From contig ML133383.1 of the NCBI GenBank assembly GCA_003864495.1, positions 1,819,560-1,883,559 of the forward strand: DNA of 64,000 nt, given 5' to 3'. The DNA is from Nemopilema nomurai (Eukaryota > Cnidaria > Scyphozoa > Rhizostomeae > Rhizostomatidae). The stretch's first letter is position 1. The number at the start of each line of letters is the position of its first letter. Shown in pieces: positions 1 to 12,500 of this stretch. Below the pieces are notes generated by a model. It was given only the letters and a program-made list of their open reading frames with translations, had not been told where the DNA came from and made no database searches. The position numbers and the translations under genes were made by a program.

Positions 1-521
1 GTAGTGCTTCTAAAAAACAGCTCCAGATGAAAGGCGTAATTTCCGTAATTTTTTCTTGAATGTTGGCCAAATTTGGGGTACTTGATATATCTAGATATTC
101 AACATGTAACATTAACACTATTAGTTCATAAAAGTCAGAAATACGGAGCCACGTGATAGTTGACCAATTAATGTTCCAAAACAGAAAAACGTCCTTTTTA
201 AAGGTACCTCGTAAAATAATAAAAGATTTAGCATCCCAAAAGAAAAACAATTCTATTGCAGTTTAAAATACTGATAACAATTCAAACAAATTTATGACGT
301 CATTCGCAAACCTAGATATGGAAATCGGGAAACATCACCAGCATTAGGACACAAGGTGACAAACAGGTTAACATAACGATGAGCTCTGTTCAATAAAAGG
401 AAATAGAGGTTTTGGGGATAGACCCTACATTATCTGTAACATATATGTTCAATAAAACTTTTAAGGTAGAAATAAAAGACACAAAAGAAACAAAATACAA
501 AACGTACAAAAGTAAAGTCAC

Positions 522-3500
522 TCGTTAGAGAGACAATTTGCCCCGGGGTTCTCCAAAATTGGTGTCTCTGTGAGGGCGTTGCAAATTTCCTGGCACTTGG
601 GGTTTCCAAGAGATCGAGAAAATTTAGCTCTAGAAGATAAATAGAATAAAATGACACAATGTAATAGCAGGAATGACACATTTTTAGGTGCAGAGAAGAA
701 CTTCAATGAGTATTTGTATGCTGTTTTAATACTGGACTACATCTTCGGGTATCAAAGATTATCCAGAGAATTGAAACACCGCCTTTAACGTCTTTATCGA
801 ATATATTTTAACCAGCCAATAATTCATTTCTTAATGCTGGTTATGACGACATGATTTGGATAATTGGCAGAGCCCGGGCATCCTTCCATCTTGCAGTTTT
901 GGAGTCGATCTACATAAAAACGAAAAAGCCGCCATTGTGTAGACAGAAGGATTTCGTTTTCTTTCTTGGACTCCATTGGTAATTTCTCTTTAGGCTTGCG
1001 GCACAGATTGGTCAACTATACCGGTCTTGTGCTTGCGTCGCTCTGATTGGCTTATTTCGATCCACAACTGGGTATATATTTTCCATCGTGTTCTTTCAGA
1101 ACCTTATTCTGACGTTTTATGCTCCGAGGAGTGTCAGACGAAAAAGCTTCTAGTATGTCGTAAAATGTTTGCGTTTTTCAAAGCCATTTTCAAATGCTGG
1201 TTTTGTGCAACAAACAACAACAAAATAATGATCTGATCAGCATGAATACCAAATAAAGGCACATTTGGGGAAATAGGTAGGCGAGTATGGAAATACCACA
1301 TTGTCGACAGTGTAAGGAAGACAAACAGAATGCCACCTAGCTTGCATGGTGGTCGATAGATAGCCAATACCATAGCTAGTAGCTCAATTTAGACAAAAGT
1401 ACTTACAGAGCGTTAGAATAAGGGACTGGACAATGGTGCTCATTAGATCACTGCTGATTTATAGGAATAAATAGGAGCACAGGAACACAAGAAATGCTTT
1501 TGATTTCGAGTCCACGAAATATAACTTTTTTACTGCAATAATTACTTGCAAAATATTACACCCGATAGAGTTGAAAGCTATTTAACACCCAATATCATCA
1601 GTCCTTCTTCACATCTAACAGTGTAGATTTTCTTTGCACAAATCACCAACAAAATATCGAGCAGTCTTTGGTGCAGTTCATTTAAAAGCAGGCTCTGCTT
1701 TCAGCACAAATTGAATTGAGGTCTCAGCAATTTTACCAAGTTGATGACAGGGCAGAGAACAAAGTTCACGTCAGTGACACAAATCAACACCAGAGACAAT
1801 CCTCGGCTGGCACTGCTTGCCATTTTCAGCCCAGTAAATGCGAGGACAGGGATAGCGACGAAGAACAGAAATACGAGCGTTACGAGGAACGCAGTCTTCA
1901 GCGATTTCTTCGAGCTTTTCATCATCCTGAATGACTGGCCGATGTTCTGACTCGTAGATAAACTCGAAACCATGGGTAGAGCGGCGGAAATTGAAATCCT
2001 ACGACTGGCTCGCATTCTTTTCGCGATGCAGGCGTAAGCTATCGAGCTGATTATCAGGTGTAAGCAAACCAGCACTGCAAAAATACAAAGATAGATATTT
2101 TCCAGCAACATCCATCCGCAAATGACAGCTGGCAACATTGCCAACACTGGTACCAGCCATACAGTGCATGATAATGCTTTCATTTTCCGGCGTCTGATAT
2201 GGGCATGATACAAAAACGGCTTGGCGACAGCTAAAACCCGGGACATATTTACCATGGCAAGACCAAACAAATACGTAATCGCAAAGTTCACTGCCATCAA
2301 CCTAAAGACCTGAAATGCGACAGTCTTCACGCAATACCAGCTCCAAAAAGATGCCAGTTTTGAACTGCAGTAAAAAAGTTCTACAAAACACAGATGCTGT
2401 AACAGAAGACGATGGCCTTCCAATTCGATTTTGCAACTTGACAGCACAACGATAAGGGAGGCGTTTAGGCCGATGGCTAGTAAAAGCAGAATTGTTGATA
2501 CGATGACAACTGGTTCCATTTCCAGCAGCCTGCGTTCTTCAAGACTCAACCAGCAGAAAGAAACGACATCATTTCTTATTACTGTGCAAGAAACTGTATA
2601 CACAGCCAACTAATGTCGCAATAGAATGCGATATGATAAGACGTTTCGCAATGCCGGGTTAACGTTTGAAACAAAGATATACGGCGAAAGAATGAAGTGA
2701 TTAGGACAAAAATAACGAAATCACTGGGGAATTTAAATGCATTGTCGATACGAATGTGACAATGGCTCTTTCAAATTGCTATGAAATTTTAAATTGGGTG
2801 ATTTTTTGAAACATATTAATGGCTTTGTTCATGAAGCTTTAGATGAACTCTGAAATCTCAAGAAACCGTGCAAAATTTGAGAGCAAAACATGGCAACTTT
2901 TCGATGCACCTTTTAGTACGGTGCATGAAGAAGTGATAAACTTTTTTATAGAAAGCAAGCACTTCTGGGTTCGGGCCAGCGCTCTTGTTTTCAGCGGATA
3001 TGTTGCGATAAGATGAAAAGACTGGATGATTCTCTTCAAGAAACCCTAAGGCGTCTGCACCACTCAGAAAGTATTTTCTTGGATTTTTCAAAATTGAGCG
3101 ATAGGCCTTTCATAATGGCCTTCCAAAACAAGATTTGGATTTGTTTTGACGGAAGTAGTTTCAGGATAAATGGTGGCAAAACCTGTTATTGAAAGGAGAA
3201 TCGTAATCAGAAGCCGCAAAGAAAACTGTCCCCTGAGGAACTTGCCATTAGCTGGGCACAATCTAGAGGAGCTTTACAGGACCCCCTGACGAGAACAAAA
3301 ATTCAGGGGGGCAAACCTTGAACAAAGATCTAAAAATATTGCAATAAGAATCAGGGAGGTGTAATTTGCGAAAAAGTTGGAGGTCATGGGCTATCCGGCT
3401 TTATCTCCTCCCCCCGTCTCTTCTTCCTTCCCCCGTCTCTTCCTACTTCCCCGTCTCTCCTCCTTCTCCCCCGTCGTCGGAGACGCTAATCAATACAGGT

Positions 3501-6500
3501 ATTCCCAATGACACAAATGGGTTGGGTAGGTGTAAAGAGAGGTGTTAGCCAGACAAGACGGGGTGCGGTGTGGTGTGAGGCACCAGGCCCCACGGTAAAT
3601 GTGTAACAAACGCAGCCGAATGGAGGATGACCAGCGGAACATGAGAACTAGATATGACGTCACTTCTGGTTGGACTGCATTTCAACGAAGCACCTTAGCA
3701 GTTACACTGTGAAAAACATCTCACAAGATAGAGAATCCTTTCCATGCCCAAATAGTAGTATATATTTAGAGATATATGAGCTTCAAGGCAATGTTTCACA
3801 GTAGCGGTCTGTGTTCACAGCAATCTACGTCACTTTATATACATCACATGCATGACTCTTTTAAAAGGACGAACTTCGTGACTGTTTTATTCAAGTTGAA
3901 TTTGAAAGCTCTACAGCAAAAACAGTGACAATGCGATACCCGAAATCCAAAAAGCAAAAACAGCCGACAAGAAAATAGACAGTCTGAAAAGCAAGTAGTC
4001 AATGAGCGCTGACAGATTTCAAAAGATTGTTTTTTGGCGATCTAACTTTTTAGGGTATGAAAGAAATACGCTCCGAACAACACGACATGGCGCCAGACTC
4101 AATGACATTCAATTTCGAAAAATTCACTGCCATGTGGAATCGCTGTAGCTGTTTTCTGCTCTTGCCCCTCTTTTCCCTTGTTTATTACCCCTTGAAGCCA
4201 ACTAATGAACAATGCCCAGCTGACAAGAATACTTACTTCTGTCTCTCGTGAGCCTTGACAGGCCAAAGTCTGTCAGCTTTAAATGGCCTTGATTTGATAT
4301 CAACATATTGTCTGGCTTGATATCCCTGGAAAGAAAATGAATATGCAACTATCAATAGTACTACAGACGAACGATTTGTGAATCGGTAGAGAAACATAAT
4401 ACTCATGAAGAATAACTATAAAGGAAATGCACGATGTAAACTTCACTACATCACCAGGAAAATTTGATGTACAAAAGAGGGTATTGTTAACGAGACTGTG
4501 GGGAACATTGTCATAAATGATTAAGCATGGATTTGATAGAAGAGCAGACATAAGCCTATGATGAAAATTATTCATTATCAAAGCGCACTGCCTTACCATA
4601 AAACAACATCAGTAAATACAAGAAGAAACAAAGTGAATTGCGAGGAGCGGTCAATGGCAACCTTTTACGCCTTTAAAACACCATGGCCAACCAACAACCC
4701 GAAAGAAAACATAGTGTAAAGTAACAGACATTGAGATAAATTGACGCGACAACCGAGGTCTGTAGCAGCAGAGGAAGCTGTTCTCAGTAAAAGAGCTTAG
4801 GCCTTCGCTTTTCATTTGTTTCGCCACCATCTTAATGTCTTTGCACCCAACATTTACCCCCTTAGAACACCATGCCATACCAACACCCCGAAAGAAACTG
4901 ATCATAATGGAAAACTAACGCTTATGGAGATACATTGGCTCTTAACTCATAGACTCCCGTTGAATGCGTGGTCAATTCAAAGAAGCCACCTTTCAGCTCT
5001 GGTTCCCCAGCAGGTGTCAAGTAAACAAATGAAATTGGAGTGTTCAGTCATAAATTCAAACTTTCGGCTTGTTCCTCATATCCAATCAAATAATGAAGTA
5101 TTACAAAAGCATTTGTTAAAGATTAATCTTTCTAATGATACAAAAATTATATTAGTCAAAGTAATATTTCCGGCATTACTCTTATTCAAAGATTAACTGA
5201 AGCTATAAATTGTGATGTTTGTTAGGTGTAGAACTGTGTCAAATTGAAAAGGGATGATATGAATAATAGTTTGAAATAAAAAAATAACGAATTACTTTTA
5301 TGAAAAAGAGAGAAACAATCCTTATTTAAAACGCAAAGATAAAGTAATTTTCCGGTGTCAAGGTCGCTACATCCAGTACAAGTAAATCGCGATTGTCCGT
5401 TCGCATTTCTCCTCGAGCAATTTCTACATCGCCCTTTCATTTCTACTTTCTTTGGCCAATGTCCAACACCAGAAATATCAGGCCTTATACTTCTCTTTCT
5501 TTTTCTTCCATTTCATTCTTCTCCTATAAGCTGAACCGCAACGTTTTTTCTAAAGTTAATCAGAAGCCTTTCCTTGGGTCTGCCGGCGGACTGAACAGAT
5601 TCCTTGACTCCCGCATCAAAATTAAGACATTCGAAATTGACAAGTCAATTAGGAACCAAAACAGATAAGTCCACCATCTTTTAGAAGTTCTGGCAGATGA
5701 ATAAGCGGTTCTCATCTGGTCACTTCTGTCGACGCCATTCATGTATTCGTTGTGAGCTTTTACCGGCACAGGGCAAGGAGCCTCCTTGTACCGGCCATCT
5801 TTTTGCTTACGTTTGACGAACGTCTCCGGCTGAGATGGGTCAAAGTTGGAAGCCAGAATTTTAACGGGCTTTCTTTTAGCCTTTTCTTGCCATAACATAG
5901 CAGATACCATGCCTTTCTGTCAGATTTTTGACTCGCTAGGAGCAAGTTTCAAACTCCTCCGCTTGCCCTTCATTGCCTTGGGTAAACCAGCAGCATTGGC
6001 TCTCACGGTGCCACAGCCATATAAATTGTTCGCTACCAAGTCTTCGTGGAGTTTTATCCCATTGAAATAGTTGTCAAAAAAACATGATGGTTCTTTCCTT
6101 TTATTTTTTCTGTCAATTTACAGACAATTTTTTGTCCCAAATGAACTTCCCGTTGGCCACCAGCTGGTCTTCCAACATACACCTCAAACTCGCTGACATA
6201 ACCGTTTCGACTGTCTGCACGGGCCCAAACCTTTATGCCATATTATGTTGGCTTTGCTGGCATGTATTGCCTGAAGCCAAGGGAACCACGAAACTTTATC
6301 ATGGCTTCGTCAACTGCAACATCCCAGAATGGACGATAGCTGTTCAAGCAAGCAGCAAGCACCGAATCAAGGATAGGCCTAATCAAATACAGCTTATCCC
6401 GATTGGGGTCTTGCCTGTTGTACCCTGCACGATCATTTGCATGGAAATACTAAGAGTGTTTCTCGAAGCGCAGTCTGGGCACAACTTCAGAAATTCCAAA

Positions 6501-9500
6501 ATTACCAAAAAATTTGTCTTCTGACCAGTACATTCGAAGCTCTGGTAGGTCTACTACTGACATGTAGACCCGCATTCCAATAAATGTTTGGATTTCGTCC
6601 GGGATTGTTGGCTGCCAAGACTTGTCGATGCCACGCTCAGTCTGTAACTGCTGGGCGTATCTATTTGTTTCTTCTGCCAACCCTTCGTAAAAGTTCTCAA
6701 TAATATGTGAAAAAAGTCAATATCTTTCGATGTTTCCTCGAGCAGGGGCACCTGTAGCTAAGGGGGACTGTGGCGGCGAAGGTTGCCCTAAGTAAAATAT
6801 ATTAATTCCTTCATCTTGCTATTTATTCGCCTCTACCTTTACACTCGTGCCCCCAACCCCCTGTCCTATGTATATGCAGGCGTTCCGGTCAACATCAAGG
6901 CCAGGTTTGGCATAGTTCTAACTAAAAGACGGCTATGATTCTGAATACTTCTGCATCAATTTCTTTTGCAGCCCGCTTCAAGTGAAAAAAGAACAAATGC
7001 TCTCCAAATATTTACAGAAACTCTGCAGCTTCCATCGATCCTGAGCTTGTTCGTTGCTACTATGCTCGACAATGATATGACATCATATACATGAATGACA
7101 TACAATATTAGATACAACATAGATAAAAATAATGGCAATCGATATAGTAATGAACAATACCTATGAACAATATCGTGTTTGTGGAGATACTCCAACGCGA
7201 GGGTTACCTAGAGAGAAAACATCACTGAGATAGCATTTGCATTGGTAATGTTGCTACTAAAATCTAAATAGTTTGAAAAAGCTGGAAAATTTTGATATCA
7301 TTCCTAACCTATTGCGGGATTAATATCCCAGTGGATCAAGCAGCCAAAACTTTGCTGGACTATGCACTGGTGTGGTATTTACTTGAATCCCTCACTGTTA
7401 ACCCTTATTTGTATTAACGCAAGTGTATACTAATTGCTCATTGTTTTCTACTTATAGCTAATGCTTATAACCACATGATAGAGGTTTTATTTAGTTCTTG
7501 ATCAACAGAATTAGCTGAAACACGTTGTCTGTCTCTTGCTTCAAACTCTCTCTATGTTGAACCCGAATCCACAACATCTTGAATACCGATGGGGAATAAA
7601 ACCAGGCATCAATTATAGGCAATGAGATCCATTAGAATCCATGACACAAATAGAAAATGGGGAAGCGGAGAAAACTGAATCAATAGATTGAGTTCTTCGA
7701 TAACTTTGAAGAGCAGACCTAAATCAACATGGTAGATAATTTGATGGTAGCACCGTTTACGGTGACGTACCAGATTCTGAGACGAGGCCAAATAAAGATG
7801 GTGCGACTACATAGTAGAAAAATATTAACACCAAGCAGTGGCATCAAGGTTTTCGGTGGAGTAAAATTTTCATGAACAACCAACCTCTGCAACGTAGATT
7901 CTTGCCATTTCCTCGTCGAAGTACCCGAGATTATGCAACAGCGACTTACAATCTCCTCCAATCAAGTACTCCATCACCTATGATGCAGAAAAATTCAAGA
8001 TTATAACTTAGTTGTATCATAAGCACCTAAAAGCCAAACGTCAAACCCTTCTTATTAAAAAGGCCCTATCCAGACGGTTTCTATATGACATCTTATTTTT
8101 GTCCCGCGAACCTTCCTCGTTACCTTCGGTCTATTAGCAACCAACTTCGAATATTGCCCTTGTACTATGAATCACGTCAAACTACGTTTTCATTAATTTA
8201 CCATTTTTATAACTGTCAACAGAACGAGAAGTACTTAAGAAACAAAAAAAGCAATTCACGTTAAATATGTAGTATTACAATCTTAGACAGTAATGGTTAT
8301 ATATCTATTCACAAGAAATATGATAAGGGATCGTGCCGGATTCCTAGATACTATTAAAGTATATAAAAACAGCTAAAAAATGAACAACTTAACCTTGTTT
8401 GAAAAAGTCAACCAAATATAGATAACCAGACTTATCAAACATTGCCACATCTCAATAAGCCCCTGCTTTGCAGTAGAAGCAAATACTAACCAGAAACAAG
8501 TTGTTTCTAGACTGAAATGAATAGAACAACTGGACTACAAAAGGGCTTTTTGTCACTGCTAATGCGTTTCTCTCTGCCACAACTGGTAAGATAAGAAATT
8601 AACGACAATTAATAATTTTGTCTTTAATACAGCAATTTCAAATTAAGGCATCCAGTTAGTATATATTTGATCATTCCTGACAACTTTAAATCATGAATCA
8701 TTACAAAAATGTATTACTAAGCCATGTATAATCATCATTTTACCAATTTATCATAGTAACCTTGCTTTATTAAAACTTTTATTTGATTCACTTTTAAGCA
8801 CTTTTTCATCCAAAAAATAGTTTCCTTATTCAATACTCTCTTCCATTAAATAGGATGCAAAGGAAAATTGACACTTCAAAGTTAATATCGCAGTTAAGTA
8901 GAAAATTACATTCACAAAAACACCTTTCCTACATATGTGCTATCATAATTTTTCATTAATGTAACTTTTTATCATTACAATGGCATTATTAAACCTTTGA
9001 TACAACAACTGAATGAGGATAATTTTTTTATGTTTCGCACCTTGATCGGCCATGTTCTTGTTCAATACATCTGCCTTTTTCATGGCCTTCATTGCAAACA
9101 ATTTATCAGTTCCTTTTCTTCTCACAAGATAAACATGACTTTGAAAAGAGAAAAAAATCTTAAGGCCTATAAACCAAGCAAAACTGATTAAAGATACTTG
9201 AAGTGAGAACCAATTAACAAGGAATGTTAGGAAATAAAAATTGATTCCAAATACTTTTAAATGCCGTATCTTTACCATGTTCAATGTATATCTATCAATA
9301 GACTAATATCTTTGGACATTAACATATTGCTGTGTGCACATACAAATAACTCACAGCTCCTCATTTTACAGTTTGAACATTCTAAATAACATAGAGATTA
9401 ATGCAGTTTCTCTGGAAATGTAAAAGCAAATTGCAAGGGCTGCCAAAGTTAAAACAAGGAATCATTTGATAGCTGGATAAAGACATAGCTTCCAGGGCAT

Positions 9501-12500
9501 TAATAACTGAGAGCAAAATAAATAAAAATGCACATACCCAAAAGCACCTTTGCTTATTGGTTTCAGCAGCTCAAAATCATCGATTCCTGGAGCCTATGAA
9601 AAAGAATCAGATTCTATAAACAACTCTAACTTGATGAAGAGATAACTCAAACTAGACGTTTGCATAAACGAAGAGCTAGCAAAGTTGTAATAAAAATATC
9701 AAATAGGTAATAAAAATGGTCAATTTAAAATAAAGTTAGTTGGGAATCACTCAGTGTCAGTGTTTCATTTGATAGAAATACCATGGACACATCATCATCA
9801 TACAAAGGATAAAGAAAGAGGAAAATTGGGCGAAAAGAATTGCTTAAGTACACAAAGTAAAAACAGATCAAAACTGGACTGATGATCAGGGGCGGCTGGG
9901 AGTAGAAAAGTATTGGTATTAGCCTCCGAAATTAAGACATAAGAAGGTCCCTCCGCAAGGTCCTGAAACTATTTAACAGGGGTGGAGCTTATATGTTCTT
10001 ATTTAAGAAGGTGGGCAAAATGACCGATATGATGGTTTAAAATGGCTTTTGGCAATACCATATCTTACAAAATTATTTGAAGGCACTGGCCCCCGTTGTC
10101 TCCCCCCAGACACTGATGACCCTGTGGTAATGTAGTTCATCCTACTAGTTTTGGGTGAAGGATCGGTCCTACGAAATACAAATGAATTATGGCTGCGGCA
10201 AATTACTCGAGCGAAATCGTGTTTTGATACAGCGGTTTGCTGACCAGTAATGGAGCCCCAAGGTATTAGCCCATTAATTCTAATACCATGAGGCTTTTGG
10301 CCCACGAATGAGATTCTATTACGATAAAGCGAGCGATTTACTTTAGAGTAATGCAGCAAAAAAATGTATCATTTGATTTGAGAAACCGAGAGAAATAATG
10401 TGAGAATGTTGCCTGTGACTCTACGGTCATATAGAATCAAAGTTTTACAAAACATACAGTTCATACAAAACAACTTTTACAACTGCCTTTAGCTTAAACA
10501 AATTATTTCATGACTGTTGCTCTTTATATTCAGTGTCTAAATTTTGTCAATCAAATTATCCATCCAAAGGCATTGCTAGCAAAAGTACAGCTACATTTTG
10601 TAAATTCATAAAGTTAATTTCCAGAAATATTTTTTCTATAAGCTGAGGCCTTATAGAATAGAGTTGGGGATCTTTCCACCGTCCCTTCCACTGACAGTGG
10701 CCCTCGTAGTATTAGAAATTAAAAACTAATACCTTACTGCTGTTCACCCATTCTTCGACCATGGCTCAACAAGAGAAATTCACGTCATGCAGACCACAAC
10801 AGACAAAAGAAATTTCGGGGCAGTGTATTAGTTTTTGGAGGCTAATACCATGGCCAGGGCTGCTGATTACGGCATTGATTACACTTTTCAAAGATTTCAA
10901 TGAGGATTAGGAAAGCTTTCATTCAACGAACAGAAAAGCAAATATAGCTTGGCTATATGAATAGAGCTGGTCGCATCGATAAAATTGTTGTGAAAAAGTG
11001 GCAGCGTACAAAAAGCAAAATAAATTTCCTGCAATCTCAGAGACCATAAGTCGCCTTCCTTTGAAAATAAAAAGGTATTAGACTAATACCTTTAATACCA
11101 CCCCACGCCGCCCCTGCTGATGATGAAGAAAAAACAACCTGGTGTGAATTGATCCTCTCTCTTCCACGATCCATTGTGGACAACTTTGCTGATTCAAAAA
11201 CGCAGCTCTGATATTAACCAAACCATCATTGCCTTTGCAAATAAGAAAAGTAGATTTAGTATATAAAGAAAGTACAATAACAAAAAAGGCCAAAAGCCTT
11301 GCAAGCATATGAAATGATATTTTATACCAAATAGTGAATAAAACATCACTTCTACATTATACTACAAAACTAATACCAGATATTAGGCCATCAACTTCTG
11401 CACTAGAAGAATGTCTCCATATTGACTTTGACATGATTTTGACTTGGTCAAAATTTTAGCCATGCACATTTGATTTTGAGATAGTGTTTTCAGTGCCATA
11501 TTTGTGTATCAACTCTGATGCAGAAACGTTATACCAAGTAAAGTTGTGCTAGACCCTTCTGAATAGAGTTTCAGTTTTCAAAAGCTTATTATGTGAACAC
11601 CTAATCTCTACTTTTCAGAACACCTTATACCAAGTTAATTCACTAAGGCGTACTAGTAAGTACAAAGAAAGATAACAGATTTAATTTGCTTTTTGATTAA
11701 ATCAATTCCCTTTATCATGGCATGATATGAATAGCAGCAAGGAAATCAAAAAACTTTTAGCAAGACACCTTACTGATTCAAATATGGAAGGTTGTCACAG
11801 CCAGGCCAATTTAGTCTTGTACTGTCCCACAATCCTTTATAGTCTGACATGAGTGGTGATAAGTAAATAATAGCCTCTTTTACTGGTTATCTGAATCAAT
11901 TCTTTAGAAGCTATATACAATACAGCATTATCTAATCATGTCTAGGCAAATTTCTTTCTTCTTAAAATCACTTTGTTTCGTGGTTTGTTCAACAACTGTT
12001 GTTTACAAAATAGCTTTTAATCTTTGCTTTGAAGGCACCATTTTGTTTAATACATTGTACCAAACATATTTATTTGCCTAAATTTGAAAATCCACCACCA
12101 GTAAAAAAATTTAAAATGTTGAAAAACAGGATGAGATTTTTGTTGAGAAACAGGTTTGGCTATTTGAAGCTACTACAAAATTCATTGCATTCACCCAAAT
12201 GGTAACTTCCCAGAACCTCTTATTGAACTTTGCTTTTAAAAATAATGTCATTAATACTTGAAAAATCATAGGGTGTCAACAGCATTTTCCGATTTCTTCT
12301 GTTTATATTACTTCATCCCATCATCCCAGCTATGCTTTGATGAAAGAGTGAGTTGTTTTTTTAAATTCTTACTGATAAATATATATTCATTAATTACCAT
12401 TAGTACACTTGAGAGGTGTATCTGAAGTCATTGAAAGAATACACGGTTGAAAACCTGCAGCTTGACTGGACAATTTCAGTGTAATGACACAAGCTTATAG

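Noticed and set aside
430..681. 83-codon minus-strand frame read as a separate small protein
   Set aside because: Positions 522-629 are a MASTL exon (RTPGQIVSL motif); the rest is intron read-through.
1134..1373. 79-codon minus-strand frame with a hydrophobic stretch
   Set aside because: It lies in a MASTL intron and has no family similarity or clear splice context; a chance frame is likely.
10003..10359. 118-codon minus-strand frame
   Set aside because: It lies wholly inside the hAT-like non-autonomous element and resembles no transposase.
11118..11308. Signal-peptide-like minus-strand frame next to the hAT element
   Set aside because: It is short, sits in MASTL intron 1 and has no homology that I recognise.
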